Shown here: positions 59,915 through 64,000 of the stretch, in pieces
Layout: each line of letters starts with the position of its first letter
Position numbering within the stretch: the stretch's first letter is position 1
Source: Oscillospiraceae bacterium
Lineage (GTDB): Bacteria > Bacillota > Clostridia > Oscillospirales > SIG627
Reading direction: 5' to 3'
NCBI GenBank assembly: GCA_015064635.1
Contig: SVRV01000004.1
Coordinates: 56,746 to 120,745, forward strand
Length of the DNA stretch: 64,000 bases
Notes under the pieces: generated by a model
What the model was told of the DNA's origin: nothing
What the model saw: the letters and a program-made list of their open reading frames with translations, nothing else
Database searches by the model: none
Program-made: the position numbers and the translations under genes

Positions 59915-60928
59915 ATGGAAAACACAAAATTCATATATCTCAGCGGTCAGGATATTGTTGACCTTGGTGGCTGTGATATGAAAGCGGCACTTGAAGATGT
60001 TGAGGAAGCATTGAAGCTTGTACATCTGGGAGAATGCATTGTTCCCGAAAAAACAGCTATGGGCTTTGGAAAAACCATTGCGGATGAAGCTGTAAAGGGA
60101 AGAATAAATGCAATGCCCGGATATCTTGGCGGAAAATTTGATGTTGCCGGAATAAAGTGGATAGGAAGCAATCCTCTCAATATGTCACGAGGTTTGCCCC
60201 GTGCAAGTGCCATGACAATTCTCAATGACCCCGACACAAAATTCCCCGTTTGTGTCATGAACGGTGCGGATATCAGTGCGGTGAGAACGGGAGCGTCAAG
60301 CGGTGTTGCGGCAAAATACCTCGCACGTAAAAATGCCGAAACAATATTACTTGTAGGTGCGGGGTATCAAAATCAAATGCAGCTTGAGGCAATATATGCG
60401 GCACGACCTTCATTGAAATATTTTTATGTTGTGGATATAGTAAAGGAGGCGGCTGAGCGTTTTTGCGCCGTTATGGGAGAAAAGCTGGGGATAAAAATAA
60501 TCCCTCTCACCTCATATTCGGAATGTGACAGAATTCCCGACATTACAGTAAATGCTACAAGTGCGCCCGTACCCGTAATGGATATTGCAGCGGCACACAG
60601 CGGAAATCTCCACATCTGTGTAGGAGGTCTCGACCATCCCGACCTTTATAAAAAAGCCGACAAAATAGTGTGCGATTCATGGTATCAGGTGCGCCACCGT
60701 CCCGTGTGCTATATGGCTCAGGATGCAAATTCGGGGAAATTTGACGAAAGCAAGATATATGCAAACGAAATCGGTGAAATAATCTGCGGCAAAAAGAAAG
60801 GCCGTACCTCCGAGGAGGAATTCTGCTACTACAAGCCCGTAGGTATGGGTGTTCTTGACCTTGCCATTGCTGTTCGTGTTTACAAAAAAGCTCTGGAACT
60901 TGGCAAAGGCACCATACTTAATATATAA
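59915..60928 (+). CDS. Ornithine cyclodeaminase/mu-crystallin family dehydrogenase
   Basis: A 337-residue NAD(P)-dependent enzyme. The Rossmann motif LLVGAGYQNQ (about 146-155), SAVRTGASSGVAAKYLA and the N-terminal dimer domain define the family, whose members include ornithine cyclodeaminase, alanine dehydrogenase and SbnB-type synthases. The specific substrate cannot be told; a usual Lys/Arg binding pair (K in the first domain) is replaced in part. It is controlled by the divergent LysR regulator. GGAGG precedes the start. Confidence 0.85.
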   Translation: MENTKFIYLSGQDIVDLGGCDMKAALEDVEEALKLVHLGECIVPEKTAMGFGKTIADEAVKGRINAMPGYLGGKFDVAGIKWIGSNPLNMSRGLPRASAMTILNDPDTKFPVCVMNGADISAVRTGASSGVAAKYLARKNAETILLVGAGYQNQMQLEAIYAARPSLKYFYVVDIVKEAAERFCAVMGEKLGIKIIPLTSYSECDRIPDITVNATSAPVPVMDIAAAHSGNLHICVGGLDHPDLYKKADKIVCDSWYQVRHRPVCYMAQDANSGKFDESKIYANEIGEIICGKKKGRTSEEEFCYYKPVGMGVLDLAIAVRVYKKALELGKGTILNI

Positions 60929-60971
60929 TATTATCACGTAATGCAATGTTTTGCAACACATTTTTGCACTT

Positions 60972-61829
60972 TTACGTTTTCACATTATTCTTTTTATATT
61001 CCGTGGGGGATTGTCCGGTTTTTCTTTTAAATATTTTTCCGAAATAAGACAGCGATTGAAAACCGCAGCTCTGGGCTACCTCTTCAATACCGGACCTCTC
61101 CCAAAGGAGCATCTGACAAGCGTGACCGATTCTCAACTCCGTGAGATATTCAAGAGGCGAGAGTCCGGTTGCTCTTTTAAACTGCTTGCGAAAATACGAA
61201 GGGGAGAAATTGTGTTTCAATGCAATTTCCTCCACACAAAGCGGAATATTATAATTTCTTTTCATATACTCCACAGAACCCGCAATTCTGCTTGACAATG
61301 GATATTTATATACTATTTCGGAGGAACGTGCTTTAATCTCCGCTATCATTTCAAGCAAATGCGATGGCGCAAGAATATCAAACATAGCAATATCACGGCT
61401 TTCGGAGTATTCCTCGAAATCCTTGAAAAGCTTCTTGAAGCTGTCTGCAAGACCGCCCGATATATCAATAAGCGCATCTGTGGTGAGAGATGCATGATCA
61501 AGAAGCTGTCCCGTAGCCGTCCCCATAAAGGAAACATAATAATACACAGAGGTACATGAGGTACATATGTCCTTCACCTCATAAAAGGAGTCGGGGGAAA
61601 ATATAATTGCCTGTCCGCCGTTAATGATGCATTCTTCATCTCTGAGAGTTACCGAAAGCATTCCTTTTTCAAGAAAAAGCAAAAGATACCCCTTACCCGT
61701 TCCGTCCGAGCGCTCTTTTTCGTTCTCGATACATCCCGCAGAGCTTACAAGAATGAAATATTCGGAGTCCACCGCATTGTTGACATATTCAAGTGAAGGG
61801 AATTTGCCTCTCTTGTAATTTTTGTTCAT
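60972..61829 (-). CDS. AraC-family transcriptional regulator
   Basis: 285 residues. An N-terminal cupin-like sensor domain (GYLLLFLEKGMLSVTLRDEE) and a C-terminal AraC HTH (LCVEEIALKHNFSPSYFRKQFK; IEEVAQSCGFQSLSYFGKIFKRKTG in part). It is convergent with the cyclodeaminase gene and divergent from the AAC(3)-like/amidohydrolase pair, so the pair is its likely target. The ATG follows GGGGGC. Between the divergent genes is A/T-rich DNA with weak promoter matches. Confidence 0.9.
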   Translation of the reverse strand: MNKNYKRGKFPSLEYVNNAVDSEYFILVSSAGCIENEKERSDGTGKGYLLLFLEKGMLSVTLRDEECIINGGQAIIFSPDSFYEVKDICTSCTSVYYYVSFMGTATGQLLDHASLTTDALIDISGGLADSFKKLFKDFEEYSESRDIAMFDILAPSHLLEMIAEIKARSSEIVYKYPLSSRIAGSVEYMKRNYNIPLCVEEIALKHNFSPSYFRKQFKRATGLSPLEYLTELRIGHACQMLLWERSGIEEVAQSCGFQSLSYFGKIFKRKTGQSPTEYKKNNVKT

Positions 61830-61953
61830 TTCTGCCCCCAAAAAAATCTTTTTGTTATAAAATAAAATTGTTTTGTTATTGTTTCTTGAGTCAACATATT
61901 ATACAATTTAATTGTAAATAACACAATACTTTTTTGAAAAAGGAGTATTAAAA

Positions 61954-62784
61954 ATGGTAACAAGAGAAACTGTAAGAAATGCGGCAAGAGAAGCTGGAAT
62001 AAAAAAGGGTGATATACTGCTTGTTCACTCATCCTTCAAAAGCATGGGAGAGGTGGACGGCGGCGCGGAAAGTGTCATCGGCGGATTCCTTGATGCAATA
62101 GGTGAAGAAGGTACATTGGTGCTTCCCACCCTTTGTCAGGAGGACTTTTTAAATTCCTACAAAACCTGGCACATGGACAAAAAATCCGATGTCGGATATC
62201 TCACAAATTATTTCAGGTGTCGCGAGGGCTCATACCGAAGCGACCAGGCAACGCATTCGGTTGCGGCTTCTGGCAAAATGGCAAAATGGCTCACCGAAAC
62301 CCACGGACATACTGCAAAGCGTTGGGGAAATATGGGAGATACTCCCTTCTCACCCGATTCTCCCTGGCAAAAAATGTATGACGAGGGCGCAAAGGTGCTT
62401 CTTTTGGGCGTTACCCCCATGTCCATAACCTTCCGTCATTTTGCCGAGTATCTTTTTATAGAGGAATGTCTCAAGAGTATCGAAAAGAGAGCAGACTATG
62501 AAGAAATGAAGAGCAGACTTCACTGCTTTGAAAGATATTTTGACCTTGAAGCCTGGCCGCATATATATAGCCCAACAGTTTTTAATCTGCTGACCGAAAA
62601 AGGACTGACGGGAGAGTCAAAATGCGGAAATGCTACCTTCAAGACTGTGCCGGTAAGAGAATACGTTGATACCGCCATCGAGCTTTTGAAGCAGGGCAAC
62701 GGTGACGTGCTATGGAGAGTTGAAAACGGCTGGAAGGTCGAGGAATGGCTTGAATGGTACGAGGATTGTAAGAAGGAGCTTTGA
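61954..62784 (+). CDS. AAC(3)-family N-acetyltransferase
   Basis: A 276-residue member of the aminoglycoside 3-N-acetyltransferase fold (Antibiotic_NAT). LLVHSSFKSMGEVDGGAESVI, GTLVLPTL and the ATHSVAA motif with the catalytic His are present; GDTPFSPDSPWQKM and RHFAEYLF complete the family pattern. Many such proteins (e.g. YokD, FrbF) do not confer drug resistance but acylate other amines. The neighbouring amidohydrolase (1-bp gap) and AraC regulator suggest a catabolic or biosynthetic role in amine/amide metabolism. Confidence 0.88.
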   Translation: MVTRETVRNAAREAGIKKGDILLVHSSFKSMGEVDGGAESVIGGFLDAIGEEGTLVLPTLCQEDFLNSYKTWHMDKKSDVGYLTNYFRCREGSYRSDQATHSVAASGKMAKWLTETHGHTAKRWGNMGDTPFSPDSPWQKMYDEGAKVLLLGVTPMSITFRHFAEYLFIEECLKSIEKRADYEEMKSRLHCFERYFDLEAWPHIYSPTVFNLLTEKGLTGESKCGNATFKTVPVREYVDTAIELLKQGNGDVLWRVENGWKVEEWLEWYEDCKKEL

Positions 62785-62785
62785 T

Positions 62786-63784
62786 ATGGGATATGTAAGA
62801 GATTTTGAATACGAAAACGAGCTTATTGAAAGATTTCAAAAAAGAGCTCCGAAAAAAATATTTGATGCCCATTTTCACCTTTCAAAGGGAGAATTGGATG
62901 TGCCCGATTCCGAGGTGCTTGATGAATTTGCAAGACGCACCAATAAGGTGGTCGGAGACGGTGTTGTACACGGCGGACTGCTCATGGGTAACCCCAATCG
63001 CTTTGAAACCAAAGAGCAGTTTGACGCGGAAAGGCTTTTCGCTTGTCAGCTTACGGAAAACAGAGAAGGCTTTGTTACAGCACTCCTTGTCAGACCTCAG
63101 GACGGTCCCGAGGAAACCGAAGAATGGCTTAAAAAATATCCTCGCATCGTTGCGTTGAAGCCGTATAAGAACTATGCGCCCTGCGACAAATTGGCATCAT
63201 ATGAGGTTGATATTTTGGACTTTGCACCCGAATGGATGTGGGAATTAGCCGAAAAGTGGAATATCAGCGTTGTTTTACATCTTTCACACTACACTCATAT
63301 GCTCAACGACCCGAAAAACGGTGAGCAAATACGTTACATTTGCAAAAAATACCCTAAAGCAACTATGGTACTTGCACACTGTGCGATGGCACACCACCCC
63401 GACAAATTCAAAAGCGGACTGCACTATCTTGAAGGGCTTGACAACGTGTGGATGGATTGCTCGGGCATTTCCGATCCTCTGTCAATCATCTACGCCTTAA
63501 AATATATGGGCACAAAGAAGATAATGTACGGCTCGGATGGATGGAACTTTGGTCAGTCACTTGGCAGAATAGTGCCCAGTGGCGGTAATTTCTTTGCCGT
63601 GCATCCCGAATATACCCCCGACTTTGTACTGCCGCCAGACTATAAGCTTATGGTTCTTCCCAACGTTGTGGAAGGTCTTTACGCTCTCTATGCAGGAGGC
63701 GACGTAGTGGAATTGACAAGGGAGGATTGGAACGATATATTCTGGAACAATGCAGAGAGACTCTATCTGAACGCAATAAGATAA
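62786..63784 (+). CDS. Amidohydrolase family protein
   Basis: A 332-residue TIM-barrel hydrolase of the amidohydrolase_2 type. Metal ligands: FDAHFHLSKG (HxH), VVLHLSHYTH, VLAHCAMAHH and MYGSDGWNFG (catalytic Asp). The ATG at 62786 lies one base after the AAC(3) stop and has AAGGAG upstream, within the end of that gene, showing coupling. The bond cleaved, or a decarboxylase activity, is unknown. Confidence 0.85.
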   Translation: MGYVRDFEYENELIERFQKRAPKKIFDAHFHLSKGELDVPDSEVLDEFARRTNKVVGDGVVHGGLLMGNPNRFETKEQFDAERLFACQLTENREGFVTALLVRPQDGPEETEEWLKKYPRIVALKPYKNYAPCDKLASYEVDILDFAPEWMWELAEKWNISVVLHLSHYTHMLNDPKNGEQIRYICKKYPKATMVLAHCAMAHHPDKFKSGLHYLEGLDNVWMDCSGISDPLSIIYALKYMGTKKIMYGSDGWNFGQSLGRIVPSGGNFFAVHPEYTPDFVLPPDYKLMVLPNVVEGLYALYAGGDVVELTREDWNDIFWNNAERLYLNAIR

Positions 63785-63787
63785 AGA

Positions 63788-63826
63788 AAAAATAAATGTA
63801 CGGAAAATCCGTACATTTATTTTTCA
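63788..63826 (+). terminator. Terminator of the AAC(3)-amidohydrolase operon
   Basis: A 17-bp perfect stem (arms 63788-63804, 63808-63824) with a 3-base loop, ending in TTTTT. Confidence 0.9.
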
Positions 63827-63834
63827 GACTGTCG

Positions 63835-63872
63835 AAAAACGCTCATCAAGCGAAAGCAAGATGAGCGTTTTT
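63835..63872. terminator. Hairpin at the transposase end
   Basis: A 13-bp stem AAAAACGCTCATC / GATGAGCGTTTTT with an inner GC-gaaa-GC tetraloop. It overlaps the transposase stop codon and can terminate both strands. Confidence 0.85.
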
Positions 63873-64000
63873 ATGTTGAAACAAGAAAGAATGAAAGAAA
63901 AGTAAAAATTGAGTTAAATAATCAAGGGATTCAAAGTGGAGATTGTCTCTCCACTTTCTCTTTGCGAACTTTTTAAGGTTCATGGCAGCAAATTTAAGCC
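63846..64000 (-). CDS. IS1182-like transposase, C-terminal end (cut by window edge)
   Basis: The minus-strand frame is open from the right edge and encodes 51 residues beginning LKFAAMNLKKFAKRKW, followed by an A/T-rich tail and TGA. FAAMNLKK is the typical last motif of IS1182-family DDE transposases. Only the 3' end is in the window, so the catalytic domain cannot be checked. The element boundary is probably near 63825-63835 (ACTGTCGAAAAA may be part of the terminal inverted repeat), directly beside the amidohydrolase operon terminator. Confidence 0.7.
   Translation of the reverse strand, partial: LKFAAMNLKKFAKRKWRDNLHFESLDYLTQFLLFFHSFLFQHKNAHLAFA

Noticed and set aside
61954..62784. Aminoglycoside resistance gene
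   Set aside because: The fold is AAC(3), but chromosomal position, coupling with an amidohydrolase and distant sequence argue for another substrate.

Overview
The window reads like a chromosomal segment of an anaerobic, Gram-positive Clostridia-type bacterium (Bacillota), probably an uncultured gut or rumen Oscillospirales-like lineage. This is inferred from TTGACA/TATAAT promoters with 17-bp spacing, strong GGAGG ribosome-binding sites, U-tailed terminators, S-layer-homology (SLH) proteins, lipoproteins with an AxxC or VSC lipobox, ECF sigma/anti-sigma pairs, a pyruvate formate-lyase under a ZTP riboswitch, and many intracellular glycoside hydrolases. No rRNA, tRNA, CRISPR array or complete prophage was found.

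Layout. 0-3.3 kb: end of an SGNH hydrolase, then a promoter and a hemicellulose-type operon (GH43, SASA acetylesterase, alpha/beta esterase, small membrane zinc-ribbon protein). 3.3-5.8 kb: metY-metA behind a newly recognised Cys/Met-rich leader peptide with an attenuator. 5.8-13.6 kb: M23 envelope peptidase, GH13 glucosidase, an AT-rich KilA-N gene, a sugar O-acetyltransferase, then dusB-ECF sigma-anti-sigma. 13.7-17.7 kb: a repeat-rich island holding a four-helix-bundle gene between inverted repeats, a cysteine desulfurase and thiI, a MITE-like element, a six-hairpin array and two ~270-bp direct repeats that each end at a start codon. 17.7-25.3 kb: pth, a NAT/GNAT acyltransferase, an MBOAT/DHHW acyl-transfer pair, ZTP riboswitch-pflB, palindromic repeats, pflA. 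25.3-29.4 kb: NodB-like, creatininase and DegT aminotransferase genes divergent from a PocR/AraC regulator. 29.4-33 kb: an orphan promoter-terminator unit, an SLH protein with repeated CxxC modules, an Xre regulator and an orphan barstar. 33-38.9 kb: GH36 alpha-galactosidase divergent from LacI-EamA, zinc-ribbon protein, ylmH. 39-45.8 kb: DUF4143-type ATPase with paired palindromes round its promoter, AraC regulator, then DMT transporter, nucleoside-hydrolase-like protein, GNAT, GH20 hexosaminidase. 46-50.6 kb: MBL hydrolase, GH78 rhamnosidase, rhamnose isomerase. 50.7-58.9 kb: two exported trigger-factor-like foldases, a second MBOAT/DHHW pair, a DUF4358-like lipoprotein, an ECF sigma and its partner. 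58.9-64 kb: LysR/ornithine cyclodeaminase pair, AraC, AAC(3)-like acetyltransferase, amidohydrolase, and the 3' end of an IS1182-like transposase at the right edge.

How it works together. The sugar genes form small, locally regulated units (LacI, AraC, PocR/AraC, LysR beside their targets) that point to use of plant and host glycans: arabinoxylan, alpha-galactosides, rhamnosides, amino sugars. Sulfur metabolism (metY, metA, desulfurase, thiI) and formate/one-carbon metabolism (ZTP switch, pflB, pflA) are the main core functions. A second theme is the envelope: M23 peptidase, two O-acylation cassettes, SLH proteins and surface chaperones.

Most notable: the Cys/Met leader attenuator before metY, the SLH-trigger factor fusion beside a lipoprotein trigger factor, the modular hairpin cassettes including the four-helix-bundle unit, and the paired palindromes at 40.3 kb.
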